Shown: positions 15,888 through 25,162, counted from the first letter of the stretch. The stretch is 35,079 nt of DNA from Alteromonadaceae bacterium (GCA_013373625.1 JABXHM010000111.1:1-35079); one strand, 5' to 3'. Numbers and translations are program-made. Notes: a model not told the origin generated them from the letters alone.

Positions 15888-16973
15888 TTGATTAAGTCCC
15901 TTCGACAATTATATTGCGCGCTGATCGCTGTTGGCTTAACTGCCTGCGCTTCAACTCAGCCTCCGCCGGTGGTGCCCACCGCAAACGAAACATTGTTGAG
16001 TGCTCCGGCTGAAACACCTTTTAATCTGCCGGTTAATGTGTTTTCTTCATACATTAGCGATGCGACGGCAAAACAATGCAAGGCAGCTCAATCTACTCAG
16101 GCCGAATGTAAAAACGATGGTATCGCTGCCAACGATTTTCTGACGGCACTGGAGCAGTTATCTTTATTTGCTGAATTGAGTCCTTCATTAAGCCAGTATG
16201 ACTATGAGTTGCTCATCGCAAATCAGATCACAGAGAGTCACTCACCAGTTGGAAGCGTGGATGCTGCACCACAAAGCTATACTGAGTTTTCTGTAGAATG
16301 GCGCGGCATGCAGCTTGATAGCCATTTGGTGCACTATGAACATAGCGGACAAGTCACGGCGCAGGACGTCGAACAAATTATTCTGCAGTGGTGGCAGCAC
16401 GCCGAAAAACAGCATATTTTCACAACACCTTATTTGTATCAGGCCATGGGCGCCAGCGACTATACCAACCAGTTAATATTACCCGAGAGCCTGAATGAGT
16501 TTCAGTTAGCCCGCCAGTATCTTTATCCCGATCCATTTAAAGGTGTGTTGGCGCGCTATCTTCATCCCAGTTTTACTGAGGCTGTGCTTGATATTACTAT
16601 TTATCCGGTACTATCTGTCCTCAATGAACATACCAGTACCAGATTAAGCAAAGAGCTGACCGATGCCATTAGCGAGGCACGCGAGACGGCGGCGGCGCGA
16701 CAGATGAATATAGACGTAAAGCAGCACCTGACGCCTTTTAATAATGAGTCGGCTATTGCTGAGCAGGGATTAATGTCTGAGATGGTCGCCGAGAGCGAGA
16801 GTGGCGAGTCTTTGTATGCCAGTATCTATGTATTTCAGTTAGAAGATAAATTTGTCAAAATCAGTACCACTTTCCCTGCCAGGGTGGGCGATGATTTGGT
16901 CAGAGCGGCACTTAAAGAGGTCAGAGTGCCGCCAGAGTCCCCGTTAATGAAAGAACTCAGGCTAGCACTGTAG
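15888..16973 (+). CDS. predicted lipoprotein of unknown function
   Basis: The 361-aa product has a type II signal peptide ending in LTAC (Cys20) followed by Ala-Ser-Thr and a Pro-rich linker, so it is probably an outer-membrane lipoprotein. The Asp-avoidance rule at +2 is met (Ala). I do not recognise a domain. The body is soluble, rich in Gln, Glu and Tyr, and includes two Cys (KQCKAAQSTQAECK) that could form a disulfide. The start is TTG 15888; no earlier in-frame start exists, AAGG lies ~9 nt upstream, and the signal peptide needs this start. It follows xseA by 72 bp and converges on der with a 12-bp gap and no clear terminator. Confidence 0.75.
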   Translation: MIKSLRQLYCALIAVGLTACASTQPPPVVPTANETLLSAPAETPFNLPVNVFSSYISDATAKQCKAAQSTQAECKNDGIAANDFLTALEQLSLFAELSPSLSQYDYELLIANQITESHSPVGSVDAAPQSYTEFSVEWRGMQLDSHLVHYEHSGQVTAQDVEQIILQWWQHAEKQHIFTTPYLYQAMGASDYTNQLILPESLNEFQLARQYLYPDPFKGVLARYLHPSFTEAVLDITIYPVLSVLNEHTSTRLSKELTDAISEARETAAARQMNIDVKQHLTPFNNESAIAEQGLMSEMVAESESGESLYASIYVFQLEDKFVKISTTFPARVGDDLVRAALKEVRVPPESPLMKELRLAL

Positions 16974-16985
16974 AAGCACGCGAAA

Positions 16986-18431
16986 TTACTTCTTATTGTG
17001 GTAAGACATCATGCGGCGGCGCTTACGTTGCTGCGCCAGTGTGAGTTGATTCTTTTTACCTTCAAAGGGGTTCGCCCCTTCGCGAAATTCCACTTTAATA
17101 GGCGTGCCCATCACATCCAGGGCTTTTCTGAAGTAGTTTATTAAATAGCGTTTGTAGGAACTTGGTAAATCCTTTACCTGGTTGCCATGCACCACGATAA
17201 CCGGTGGATTGTAGCCGCCAGCATGCGCGTATTTCATTTTAACCCGGCGTCCACGAACCAACGGTGGCTGGTGATCCTCTTGTGCGAGTTCCATAATTTG
17301 CGTCAGCATAGAGGTATTAATACGCTTAGTCGCACTGCGATAAGCTTCATTTACCGAGTCAAACAGGTTACCCACACCAGAGCCATGCAAGGCAGAAATA
17401 AAGTGCAAACGCGCAAAATCGATAAACCCTAGGCGGCGATCCAGTTCACGCTTAATGTCATCCTTAACATCTGTATCCAGGCCATCCCATTTATTGACTG
17501 CCAGCACCAGCGAGCGACCTGAGTTGAGCACAAAGCCCAGCAGGCTAAGGTCTTGATCAGATATGCCTTCCCGGGCATCAATAACCAGCAATACTACGTT
17601 CGCTTCTTCAATCGCTTTAAGGGTTTTTACAATGGAGAACTTTTCGACAGCTTCGGCCACTTTCTTGCGCTTGCGCACGCCCGCAGTGTCAATCAGTATA
17701 TACTCGCGATCATCACGTTCCAGGGGAATATACACACTGTCTCGTGTGGTGCCGGGCATGTCATAAACAACCACTCGGTCCTCACCCAGTATACGATTAG
17801 TGAGTGTGGACTTACCTACATTAGGTTTACCTACAATAGCGAGTTTGATGGGCAGATTTTGCAGCCTTTCCAGTTGCTCTTCGGCGTCGAGTTCCTCTGC
17901 TTCAGCAACAGTATCTTCGATAGCCATAGCGGGAAAGGCTTCCGCCAGCGGCATTAACGCATCCTGTAACAGCTTTGCCACGCCCCGACCATGGGCCGCG
18001 GCGATCTGGTGAACGTTACCCAGGCCAAGAGAGTAAAACTCTGCGCTCTCGCTGTCACCATCAATACCATCGACTTTATTCGCCACTAAAAATACATGTT
18101 TGTCGGTTTTGCGCAGATGATCGGCAATGAGTTGATCAGCGGGTAACAGCCCGGAGCGGGCATCTACCAGGAAAAACACCACATCAGCTTCGTCGATAGC
18201 CTGTAACGACTGCTGCGCCATTAAGGTATCTATACCCTCTTCATCGCCGGTTATACCGCCGGTATCCACCACAATAAAATGGCGTTGGTCATAGTTGGCC
18301 TGTCCATATTGCCGATCGCGTGTAAGACCCGGAAAATCAGCAACCAGCGCATCGCGAGTATGGGTTAAACGATTAAACAGTGTTGACTTGCCCACATTGG
18401 GTCGTCCAACTAATGCCACGACAGGCAACAT
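16986..18431 (-). CDS. der: ribosome-assembly GTPase Der (EngA)
   Basis: Der is an essential double-GTPase that assists maturation of the 50S subunit. The first G domain begins at residue ~3 with G1 GRPNVGKST (9-17) and has the DTGG and NKVD motifs. The second has GKPNVGKSTLTNR, DTAGVRKR and NKWD. The C-terminal KH-like domain includes PPVIVVHGNQV and RYLINYFRKALDVMGTPI. Length 481 aa fits the gammaproteobacterial form. It lies 102 bp downstream of bamB, behind a strong hairpin, in the common hisS-yfgM-bamB-der order. Confidence 0.98.
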   Translation of the reverse strand: MLPVVALVGRPNVGKSTLFNRLTHTRDALVADFPGLTRDRQYGQANYDQRHFIVVDTGGITGDEEGIDTLMAQQSLQAIDEADVVFFLVDARSGLLPADQLIADHLRKTDKHVFLVANKVDGIDGDSESAEFYSLGLGNVHQIAAAHGRGVAKLLQDALMPLAEAFPAMAIEDTVAEAEELDAEEQLERLQNLPIKLAIVGKPNVGKSTLTNRILGEDRVVVYDMPGTTRDSVYIPLERDDREYILIDTAGVRKRKKVAEAVEKFSIVKTLKAIEEANVVLLVIDAREGISDQDLSLLGFVLNSGRSLVLAVNKWDGLDTDVKDDIKRELDRRLGFIDFARLHFISALHGSGVGNLFDSVNEAYRSATKRINTSMLTQIMELAQEDHQPPLVRGRRVKMKYAHAGGYNPPVIVVHGNQVKDLPSSYKRYLINYFRKALDVMGTPIKVEFREGANPFEGKKNQLTLAQQRKRRRMMSYHNKK

Positions 18432-18454
18432 AGCGGTGTTCCTTTAAGTTTAAT

Positions 18455-18488
18455 AAAAGCATACGGCCGCGCTGATAGCGCGGCCGTA
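18455..18488 (-). terminator. strong GC hairpin between bamB and der
   Basis: A perfect 11-bp stem, TACGGCCGCGC (18462-18472) / GCGCGGCCGTA (18478-18488), has the loop TGATA. On the minus strand it is followed by TGCTTTTATT, a moderate U-tract. It is probably a partial terminator or processing signal, since der still needs expression. Confidence 0.6.
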
Positions 18489-18533
18489 AGAGTATATCGG
18501 AATATGTTGATAAATTCAGTTATTGCGCAGCGA

Positions 18534-19814
18534 TTACTTTGTAGTTAACGCGGCAATATCGCCATCGCGAGTAATGGTTACAATCATATCATCAACTTTG
18601 ATTGGCGCTGCGTAGATAGCTTCATCTTCATCGTCGCCACCGAGATCGTATCGCGCAGCCATGGTACCGTCTTCAGTGTTGAGCCAATGCAACAGTCCCC
18701 AGCGGTCACCCAATACAACATGCTCACCCATAATCAAAGGCGCGGTTAAGTTACGTTGTCTTAGTCCACCTTGTGACCAAATCTCAATACCGTTGCGACG
18801 GTCCAGTGCAAACACGTTGGAACGGTTGTCGACCACATAAATGCGCTCTGATGTAACGGCCAGGTCGCGATAAGAGCCGTACTCTCGCTTCCATAAAATA
18901 CGTCCGCTGCGCAACTCAAGGGCTGCTAACGTGCCATCGTAAGAAACAATGTACACTGTTGTGCCATAGAGTACCGGTGACGAATCAACATCAATGATAC
19001 GTTCCAGCTCAGTTGCACCTGAAGGTGCTGTAATGGCTGTTTCCCATGCAGGCACACCGGTAGTAAGAATATTTACCTGTAATTTGCCTGTGGGGGTGCC
19101 AATTAAGGTTCCGCCATTACTTGCTGCAGGTGCAGAAATGCCTCGCAAACTGAGTGGCGGCACATCGGTTTCACTGCGCCATAACTGTTCGCCAGTCTGC
19201 GCATCAAAGCCAAATAATACGCCTGCGCCAGTATTAATAACCAGAATACCTTCGTCCATGGCCGGGCGGGCTAATATTTCGCCAGGTACCGAAGCTTCCC
19301 AAAGGGTTTCGCCAGTCTTGCTATCGAGCGCGAGCAGTTGGCCATTTTCTGATCCGACAAACACTTTGTCGTAACCGGCTGCCATCGCACTAATTTTAGC
19401 TGATGTGCCGCTACGCCATATATTGGCTATGCCATCGAAAATTGAGTCAGAACGGAAAATGGCAAAATTACGACGCCATTTTACATCGCCATTGCCTGGC
19501 TCAAGTGCAACCACTTCACCGTGACGCTCGGCCGCAAAAACCGTATTGTTGGCATAGACCGGTTGCAGCCTTGAGAAAAACCCATCCACACCATCACCAA
19601 CACTGTGGCTCCACACAACTTTTGGAGTCACCTGATTAACAATGGGTGCAATGCGTCTTATTTTGATTTCGTCGTCATCAGCAAACCAGTCGGTAACCGT
19701 GTTAACCGCAGCACAACCACTTAGTGCGACTAAGGAGGCGGCTAATACGACCTGTTTAAACATACGGCCACACAGTTGTGATTGCTGTGAGATGTTTCGA
19801 GTAATAGATGTCAT
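18534..19814 (-). CDS. bamB: outer membrane assembly lipoprotein BamB
   Basis: BamB is the beta-propeller lipoprotein of the BAM complex that folds outer-membrane barrels. The repeat pattern of PQQ-like blades is clear (GQLLALDSKTGETLWEASVPG, FGFDAQTGEQLWR, LAALELRSGRILWKREYG, VFALDRRNGIEIWSQGG). The lipobox is LSGC. From ATG 19814 the Cys is residue 34, giving an unusually long n-region. An internal ATG at 19763 would give a standard signal (MFKQVVLAASLVALSGC). I keep 19814 because it has AGGA 6 nt upstream and begins 3 nt after the yfgM stop, suggesting coupling. The real start is uncertain between these two. Confidence 0.93.
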   Translation of the reverse strand: MTSITRNISQQSQLCGRMFKQVVLAASLVALSGCAAVNTVTDWFADDDEIKIRRIAPIVNQVTPKVVWSHSVGDGVDGFFSRLQPVYANNTVFAAERHGEVVALEPGNGDVKWRRNFAIFRSDSIFDGIANIWRSGTSAKISAMAAGYDKVFVGSENGQLLALDSKTGETLWEASVPGEILARPAMDEGILVINTGAGVLFGFDAQTGEQLWRSETDVPPLSLRGISAPAASNGGTLIGTPTGKLQVNILTTGVPAWETAITAPSGATELERIIDVDSSPVLYGTTVYIVSYDGTLAALELRSGRILWKREYGSYRDLAVTSERIYVVDNRSNVFALDRRNGIEIWSQGGLRQRNLTAPLIMGEHVVLGDRWGLLHWLNTEDGTMAARYDLGGDDEDEAIYAAPIKVDDMIVTITRDGDIAALTTK

Positions 19815-19817
19815 TCC

Positions 19818-20435
19818 CTATCCTGCGCTAACTGCTAGGTTGTCAAGTTTCAACTGCAGTAATCGATTATTCATATTTTTTTCCAGAGCAGTGGAGTAGG
19901 CCATGCGAGCCTTATCAAAGTTCCCCTGCGCGCTAAAAATATCACCTTTTATTTCTTCCACCTGAGCACTGAAGGCTTCATTGGTTACCGTCTCAATAGT
20001 AGTTAACGCTTGTTCGTACTTTTCTTGTGCTAATTGCACGCGAGCAAGTCTGACAGTAGCGACTTGCTGAAGGCTGTCATCAGCACTTTGCGATACAACC
20101 TGTTGCAGGTGTTGCGAAGCAACATCCAGTTCACCATCGTCAACCGCTTGCTTAGCCGCTAATAAAGCCGCAATACTGGCATAACCGGCGACATCCTCTG
20201 AGTTCATCACTGCCTCAATGGGTTGACTGTTCTCATCATTAATCAACGACTCAAGCGCCGCCTGATATGACTGGGATGCCGTTTCTTTAGCGCTGATTTG
20301 TGAATCAGTGTAATACTGCCAGCCGAACAATCCGGCCAGGCCCAATACAGCACCCATAATTAATGACGTACCGTGCTCAGACCAAAACCGTTTAATCGCT
20401 TCTACTTGTTGGTCTTCTGTCGCGAATTGTTCCAT
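19818..20435 (-). CDS. yfgM: YfgM family ancillary SecYEG translocon subunit
   Basis: A 205-aa inner-membrane protein with a short cytoplasmic N-terminus (MEQFATEDQQVEAIKRFW), one membrane segment at about residues 24-42, and a periplasmic TPR-like domain made of helical repeats. E. coli YfgM associates with SecYEG/PpiD and takes part in periplasmic chaperone handover. Position between hisS (30-bp gap) and bamB (3-bp gap) is the conserved family context. Confidence 0.93.
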   Translation of the reverse strand: MEQFATEDQQVEAIKRFWSEHGTSLIMGAVLGLAGLFGWQYYTDSQISAKETASQSYQAALESLINDENSQPIEAVMNSEDVAGYASIAALLAAKQAVDDGELDVASQHLQQVVSQSADDSLQQVATVRLARVQLAQEKYEQALTTIETVTNEAFSAQVEEIKGDIFSAQGNFDKARMAYSTALEKNMNNRLLQLKLDNLAVSAG

Positions 20436-20465
20436 ATTAAAACCTCGTTTAAAAATCCTGACGTG

Positions 20466-21746
20466 TTACTGTTGCAACACGCTAAATAATGCTTCAGCCA
20501 ACTGATTGCACGCAACCGTCGCTTGTTCGCCGTTACCGCGCAAAGGCTTAATGGTTACCTGCTGGTTAGCCATTTCTTCGCTGCCTATAAGCAGCGCTAC
20601 ACTGGCGCCTACTTTATCTGCACGCTTGAGCTGTTTTTTCAGATTACCACCGCCGCAATGTAACATAACCCGCCACTGACTGTCGGCATCACGCAGTGAT
20701 TCAGCCACTTTACTGGCGAAAGCTCTGGTATCGTCCCCGAGGGCGGTAACATAAATGTCTGCTGCAGGTGTGTCCTGGTCTATTTTTTCCAGTGTGTCGA
20801 GCAATAAAACCAGCCGCTCCATACCCAGAGCAAATCCAACACCTGGTGAGGCTTTACCCCCTAACTGTTCGACCAAACCATCATAACGACCGCCAGCACA
20901 CACAGTGCCCTGCGCACCGAGACTGTCAGTTACCCATTCAAATACTGTGCGGTTGTAGTAATCCAGCCCTCTTACTAAGCGTGGATTTATCTCATAGGCA
21001 ATACCGGCCTCATTGAGCAACTGACACAATAGTTCAAAGTGTGCCTTAGAGTCGTCATCGAGATAATCAAATAATGAGGGCGCATCACTGACTAAAGCTT
21101 GTACCTGAGGATTTTTGCTGTCCAGAACCCGTAATGGGTTTGACTCCAGACGGCGCAGAGAATCTTCGTCAAGCTGGGACCGGTGTTCGCTAAGATAGCT
21201 GACTAATGCATCTTTATAGTGCTGGCGCGCTTCATTAGAACCTAATGAATTAATCTGCAGTGTCACAGCATCTTCAATACCAAACATTTTCCACAGCCGT
21301 GCCGACAGTAAAATAACTTCGGCATCAATGTCAGCGCTCTCAAGCCCGTAGGTCTCTACCCCAAACTGATGGAACTGTCTGTAGCGCCCTTTTTGCGGCC
21401 GCTCGTGACGGAACATCGGACCCATATACCACAAACGCTGTTGTTGATTATAAATGAGACCATGCTCGTTACCTGCCCGTACGGCGCTGGCGGTACCTTC
21501 CGGACGCAGGGTTAAGCTATCACCATTGCGATCAGCAAAGGTGTACATTTCTTTTTCAACGATATCAGTTACTTCACCGATAGAGCGCTTGAACAAATCA
21601 GTACTTTCGACGATCGGAGTACGGATCTCCTGATAACCATAACTGGCTACAACGTGTCGAATTACGGCCTCGACCTGCTGCCATTTGCCCGACTCTGTCG
21701 GCAGGCAATCATTCATACCACGAATAGCCTGGATTGTTTTTGCCAC
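20466..21746 (-). CDS. hisS: histidyl-tRNA synthetase
   Basis: A class II synthetase that charges tRNA-His. Visible motifs are AIRGMNDCLPTES at the N-terminus, motif 2 around LRPEGTASAVRA and FRHERPQKGRYRQFHQFG, the histidine-specific LVRGLDYYNRTVFEW and the motif 3 region SPGVGFALGMERLVLLL, then the C-terminal anticodon-binding domain. Length 426 aa is normal. The start is GTG 21746 with AGAGA upstream; no ATG fits. A probable own promoter lies in the ispG-hisS gap, so hisS may be expressed both from that promoter and by read-through from ispG. Confidence 0.97.
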   Translation of the reverse strand: MAKTIQAIRGMNDCLPTESGKWQQVEAVIRHVVASYGYQEIRTPIVESTDLFKRSIGEVTDIVEKEMYTFADRNGDSLTLRPEGTASAVRAGNEHGLIYNQQQRLWYMGPMFRHERPQKGRYRQFHQFGVETYGLESADIDAEVILLSARLWKMFGIEDAVTLQINSLGSNEARQHYKDALVSYLSEHRSQLDEDSLRRLESNPLRVLDSKNPQVQALVSDAPSLFDYLDDDSKAHFELLCQLLNEAGIAYEINPRLVRGLDYYNRTVFEWVTDSLGAQGTVCAGGRYDGLVEQLGGKASPGVGFALGMERLVLLLDTLEKIDQDTPAADIYVTALGDDTRAFASKVAESLRDADSQWRVMLHCGGGNLKKQLKRADKVGASVALLIGSEEMANQQVTIKPLRGNGEQATVACNQLAEALFSVLQQ

Positions 21747-21769
21747 CGGATCTCTCTCAAGCCTATTTA

Positions 21770-21793
21770 AAAGCCCCGCATTATAGGGGCTTT
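21770..21793 (-). terminator. hairpin terminator after ispG
   Basis: AAAGCCCC (21770-21777) and GGGGCTTT (21786-21793) pair with an 8-nt loop, followed on the minus strand by TTTTAAAT counting the stem end. It lies 47 nt past the ispG stop. It overlaps the hisS -10 element. Confidence 0.6.
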
Positions 21794-21808
21794 AATACTA
21801 AACAACAA
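21780..21808 (-). promoter_or_regulatory. candidate hisS promoter
   Basis: On the minus strand TTGTTG and a perfect TATAAT are 17 nt apart. The TATAAT lies in the loop of the terminator hairpin at 21770-21793. The leader would be about 27 nt. Confidence 0.55.
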
Positions 21809-21839
21809 ACTCTTTACTGCGCCTGACGCTGGCGCCGAG

Positions 21840-22955
21840 TTACTTCTCTACCACGGGAATGGAATTCGCTGAATTAAGCAACGCCGCCTTTGCTCTGATG
21901 CGCTTTTCAAGCTGCTCGACCAGCTCATCGTTCGCCAGGCGTTCTTTCTGTCGCTTTCCGTCAAGATAAAAGCCGCTCATATTGCGCGCACCAGTAAGAC
22001 CAAGATCGGAGACTTCTGCTTCGCCGGGTCCATTAACAACACAGCCAATAATAGAGACATCCATGGGCGTGAGCACATCTTCTAAACGTTGCTCAAGCGC
22101 GTTAACAGTCGCTATTACATCAAATTCCTGACGTGAGCAGCTCGGACATGCAATGAAATTAATGCCCCTTGAACGAATGCGCAAGGACTTTAAAATATCG
22201 AAACCGACTTTGATTTCTTCAACCGGATCGGCAGCCAGGGATACCCGTAACGTGTCGCCGATACCTTCTGCGAGGAGCATGCCCAGTCCAACAGCACTTT
22301 TCACCGCTCCCGCGCGTTGTCCGCCCGCTTCGGTTATGCCCAGATGCAACGGTTGATCAATTTCTTTGGCCAACAGACGATAGGCATCCACGGCCAAAAA
22401 CACATCCGATGCTTTCACAGAAACTTTAAACTGATCGAAATTAAGCTTATCGAGAATGTCCACATGGCGCATTGCTGATTCAAGCAGGGCTTGCGGTGTT
22501 GGCTCGCCGTATTTCTCCTGTAAATCCCGCTCCAGCGAACCACCATTCACACCAATACGGATAGGAATGTTTTTATCGCGAGCACAATCTACCACCGCTT
22601 TTACCCGCTCCATATTCCCAATATTACCGGGGTTTATACGTAAACAATCCACCCCGTATTCGGCAACTTTTAAAGCAATACGGTAATCAAAATGAATATC
22701 AGCAATTAATGGCACGCTGACCTGCTGACGAATTTGTTTAAAGGCTTCAGCCGCATCCATGGTAGGCACAGAAACACGCACTAGTTCGCCGCCGACGCCG
22801 ACGATACGGTTTATTTGTGCCACCGTAGCTGCAACGTCAGTAGTTTGCGTATTAGTCATTGATTGCACGGCGATAGGCGCGTCATCACCAATAGGGACGC
22901 TTCCAACATTGATACGGGTAGACTTTCTGCGTTTTATAGGATTTTCAGCAAACAT
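21840..22955 (-). CDS. ispG: 4-hydroxy-3-methylbut-2-en-1-yl diphosphate synthase IspG (GcpE)
   Basis: IspG is a [4Fe-4S] enzyme that converts methylerythritol cyclodiphosphate to HMBPP in the MEP isoprenoid pathway. The N-terminal TIM-barrel has IKRRKSTRINVGSVPIG and PLIADIHFDYRIAL, with NPGNIG and RIGVNGGSLE. The cluster ligands are in ACPSCSR (two Cys) and GCVVNGPGEA (third Cys). Length 371 aa is the standard gammaproteobacterial form. Its ATG overlaps the rodZ stop by 1 nt (TAATG), so the two are coupled. It depends on the Fe-S assembly encoded at the right end of the window. Confidence 0.98.
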   Translation of the reverse strand: MFAENPIKRRKSTRINVGSVPIGDDAPIAVQSMTNTQTTDVAATVAQINRIVGVGGELVRVSVPTMDAAEAFKQIRQQVSVPLIADIHFDYRIALKVAEYGVDCLRINPGNIGNMERVKAVVDCARDKNIPIRIGVNGGSLERDLQEKYGEPTPQALLESAMRHVDILDKLNFDQFKVSVKASDVFLAVDAYRLLAKEIDQPLHLGITEAGGQRAGAVKSAVGLGMLLAEGIGDTLRVSLAADPVEEIKVGFDILKSLRIRSRGINFIACPSCSRQEFDVIATVNALEQRLEDVLTPMDVSIIGCVVNGPGEAEVSDLGLTGARNMSGFYLDGKRQKERLANDELVEQLEKRIRAKAALLNSANSIPVVEK

Positions 22956-24028
22956 TATTGTTCCTGTCTCGGTAACAAAAACTTCGCGGTACGTGTTGGG
23001 TCAAAGCCTGACATATCAACATCGTCACCATCATATTCTATATTAACAACACTCGGAGCGCCGAGGGTGACTTCAAAGGGCGGAATGCCGCTCACGCGCA
23101 TTTCATAACCTGCAGCCTTAATTCCGTAAGCTATTGCTTCACCGGTAGCATCTGTCAGATTAACCCAACATTCATCGGCAAATGTAAACACAAGCTCTAC
23201 CGGCGCACTCGCTGGCAGTTCGATATCCTGCTCAGCGCGGTTACCTTGCTCCGATGAGACACTGTCAGTTGACGCGGTTTCTGTGTCTTCTTCAACAGGT
23301 GTTGCCCCCACCGCAGTACTTTCTGGTGCAGTTTCGTTGTCAATGCCTGAGGTATCAATGGAGGTTGGCTCAGGTAAATCATCAGACTCGAGGGCCGGCA
23401 TAGTTTCATCACTATCGTCTAATTCTTCCGGTAGTGTTTCAGCAGCGCTGACCGTTACATCTGGTGTTGAAACGCTGTCATTACCCGACGTACTTAATGG
23501 CTGAGACTGAGCCGTCAGCTTGGTGTCAGACACCGTTTTTGACCCACCAGTTGGCCGCTGTTGACTGGTTACCGGACTGGTCGTGGTAGCCTCTTCGTTT
23601 TCGTTAGCAGACTGTTGATACCACCATATTACAATGCCGGCAGTTAATATCAGGGCAATACCATAAGTGACCATCATCCAACGGTCGTCATGGGCCTGCT
23701 TAGCGACGCGACGCGAAAAACTTTGTAATTTGGCTGGAGGTTTGGGTGTGGTGTGATACTGCTCAAACACAGATATCATTTCTGCCTGGTTAAGCCCGAG
23801 CGTTTTTGCATACAACCGGACGTAGCCTTTTATAAAAGTAATGGACGTTTGTTCATCGATTCGATTTTGCTCAATATCATCGATAATACCTACTTTTAAA
23901 TACAGTTTTTCAGCGATCGCCTGTTGGGTAAGGCCTTGCTGTTCACGTGCTTCCCGTAATACCTGCCCGGGACTGGGTGTAGCAGGCACATGCTGTTCAT
24001 CAGCCTCAAGGTGATGCTCTTTGTCCAT
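22955..24028 (-). CDS. rodZ: cytoskeletal protein RodZ
   Basis: RodZ links MreB to the cell-wall elongation complex and maintains rod shape. The 357-aa protein has an N-terminal HTH_25 domain (about 20-90, with GQVLREAREQQGLTQQAIAEKLYL), a basic juxtamembrane segment (FSRRVAKQ), one membrane span at about 117-137, an acidic Ser/Thr/Glu-rich low-complexity periplasmic linker (~145-265), and a C-terminal DUF4115 domain with FTFADECWVNLTDATG. It lies 12 bp after pilW and overlaps ispG by 1 nt, the usual order in this group. Confidence 0.96.
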   Translation of the reverse strand: MDKEHHLEADEQHVPATPSPGQVLREAREQQGLTQQAIAEKLYLKVGIIDDIEQNRIDEQTSITFIKGYVRLYAKTLGLNQAEMISVFEQYHTTPKPPAKLQSFSRRVAKQAHDDRWMMVTYGIALILTAGIVIWWYQQSANENEEATTTSPVTSQQRPTGGSKTVSDTKLTAQSQPLSTSGNDSVSTPDVTVSAAETLPEELDDSDETMPALESDDLPEPTSIDTSGIDNETAPESTAVGATPVEEDTETASTDSVSSEQGNRAEQDIELPASAPVELVFTFADECWVNLTDATGEAIAYGIKAAGYEMRVSGIPPFEVTLGAPSVVNIEYDGDDVDMSGFDPTRTAKFLLPRQEQ

Positions 24029-24040
24029 TATTTACCTACA

Positions 24041-25162
24041 CTAGTTAGATTGTGAGGCTGGCGGTGCCAACCTCAACTTCATGCCAATTTTAATAGACCC
24101 GTTATCTTCAAGGTCGTTCCACTGTTTCAGGGTCTTGAGTTTTATATTGTATTTGAGTGAAATTCGGTAGAGATTTTCCCCTGGCTGAACAATGTGAAAA
24201 GCAGTTTGCTGCTCTGTAGCCGTTTGGACATCACCGGTTTGTTTGTTAACTGGCGTATTGTCTACTGACGCTTCAGCCGTCGGCATGGCGGGTTCGCCGC
24301 GAACTTGTGATGTTGGAGTGGCAGAGGGTTCTACAGCATTTGTACTGGCAACAGGAGCGGATGCCATTTCCTGCGACTTTGATTTCTTTTTGATAACGGG
24401 TTGAGGGAGTGTTTTTTGGCGTCTGATATACAGCTTAGACAGAGCGCTATCGGGATACATACTCAGTAGCATGTCGCCATACTGACCCGCAGTGGCTAAA
24501 TCTCCCTTCCCGGTCGCAATTTCGATGGCCATCCACAATGAGTCAGCTGACACACGAGCGACTCTCTCATACTTTTTTAACGTTTGTTCAGCTAATTCAA
24601 ACTGCTCAGTCGCGACGTACATTTCGGTGAGTATAAACAGTGTTTTAGCGCGACCGGGCTGATGTTTTAAAGCACTGTTCAGATACATTATTGCATCTTC
24701 ACCCTTTCCCTGACTTTGCGCACACAGTGCCATGTTCTCATAGGTTTGAGCGGAATTTGCATATTGCTCGGCGTTAACCGCCTGTAAGAAGAAGTTTTTA
24801 GCCTGGTCATAGCGACCATTCTGGCATAGAAATGCGCCGTAACTGTTGGCGATATCCGCATCGTTTGGCGCGAGTTCCATGGCGGTTTCGTATGCTTCTG
24901 CAGCCCGCTCGACCTCGCCGACAACCTGATAGTAGTAAGCAAGACCGTAATGCGTACTGGCTGAATCTGGTGCAAATGTGAGCGCTTTATCCAGGTTTTG
25001 TTTAGCTTGTGAATAGTTGCCGTTCTTTAAGTAAGTCAGGCCCAGTGAAACACGGGTTTGTGCCGCTTCTTCCTGGTCAAAGGAAGAGCCAAACCCATCA
25101 GACTGATTTTCACTTACACAACCTGCGAGTAAAACCAAGCATAGTACTAAACATATTCTCAT
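24041..25162 (-). CDS. pilW: type IV pilus biogenesis lipoprotein PilW/PilF with C-terminal LysM domain
   Basis: PilW/PilF is the TPR pilotin that assists outer-membrane assembly of the PilQ secretin. The lipobox LAGC places the lipidated Cys at residue 15. TPR repeats run from about 35 to 245 (LGLTYLKNGNYSQAKQNLDKAL, YAYYYQ-like and ANSYGAFLCQNGRYDQAKNF units). Typical PilF is about 250 aa; this one is 373. The extra part is a Ser/Thr/Pro-rich linker and a LysM domain at about 323-366 (HIVQPGENLYRISLKYN, then WNDLEDNGSIKIGMKLRL), which would bind peptidoglycan. The gene lies between rlmN (48 bp) and rodZ (12 bp), the conserved position. Confidence 0.92.
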   Translation of the reverse strand: MRICLVLCLVLLAGCVSENQSDGFGSSFDQEEAAQTRVSLGLTYLKNGNYSQAKQNLDKALTFAPDSASTHYGLAYYYQVVGEVERAAEAYETAMELAPNDADIANSYGAFLCQNGRYDQAKNFFLQAVNAEQYANSAQTYENMALCAQSQGKGEDAIMYLNSALKHQPGRAKTLFILTEMYVATEQFELAEQTLKKYERVARVSADSLWMAIEIATGKGDLATAGQYGDMLLSMYPDSALSKLYIRRQKTLPQPVIKKKSKSQEMASAPVASTNAVEPSATPTSQVRGEPAMPTAEASVDNTPVNKQTGDVQTATEQQTAFHIVQPGENLYRISLKYNIKLKTLKQWNDLEDNGSIKIGMKLRLAPPASQSN

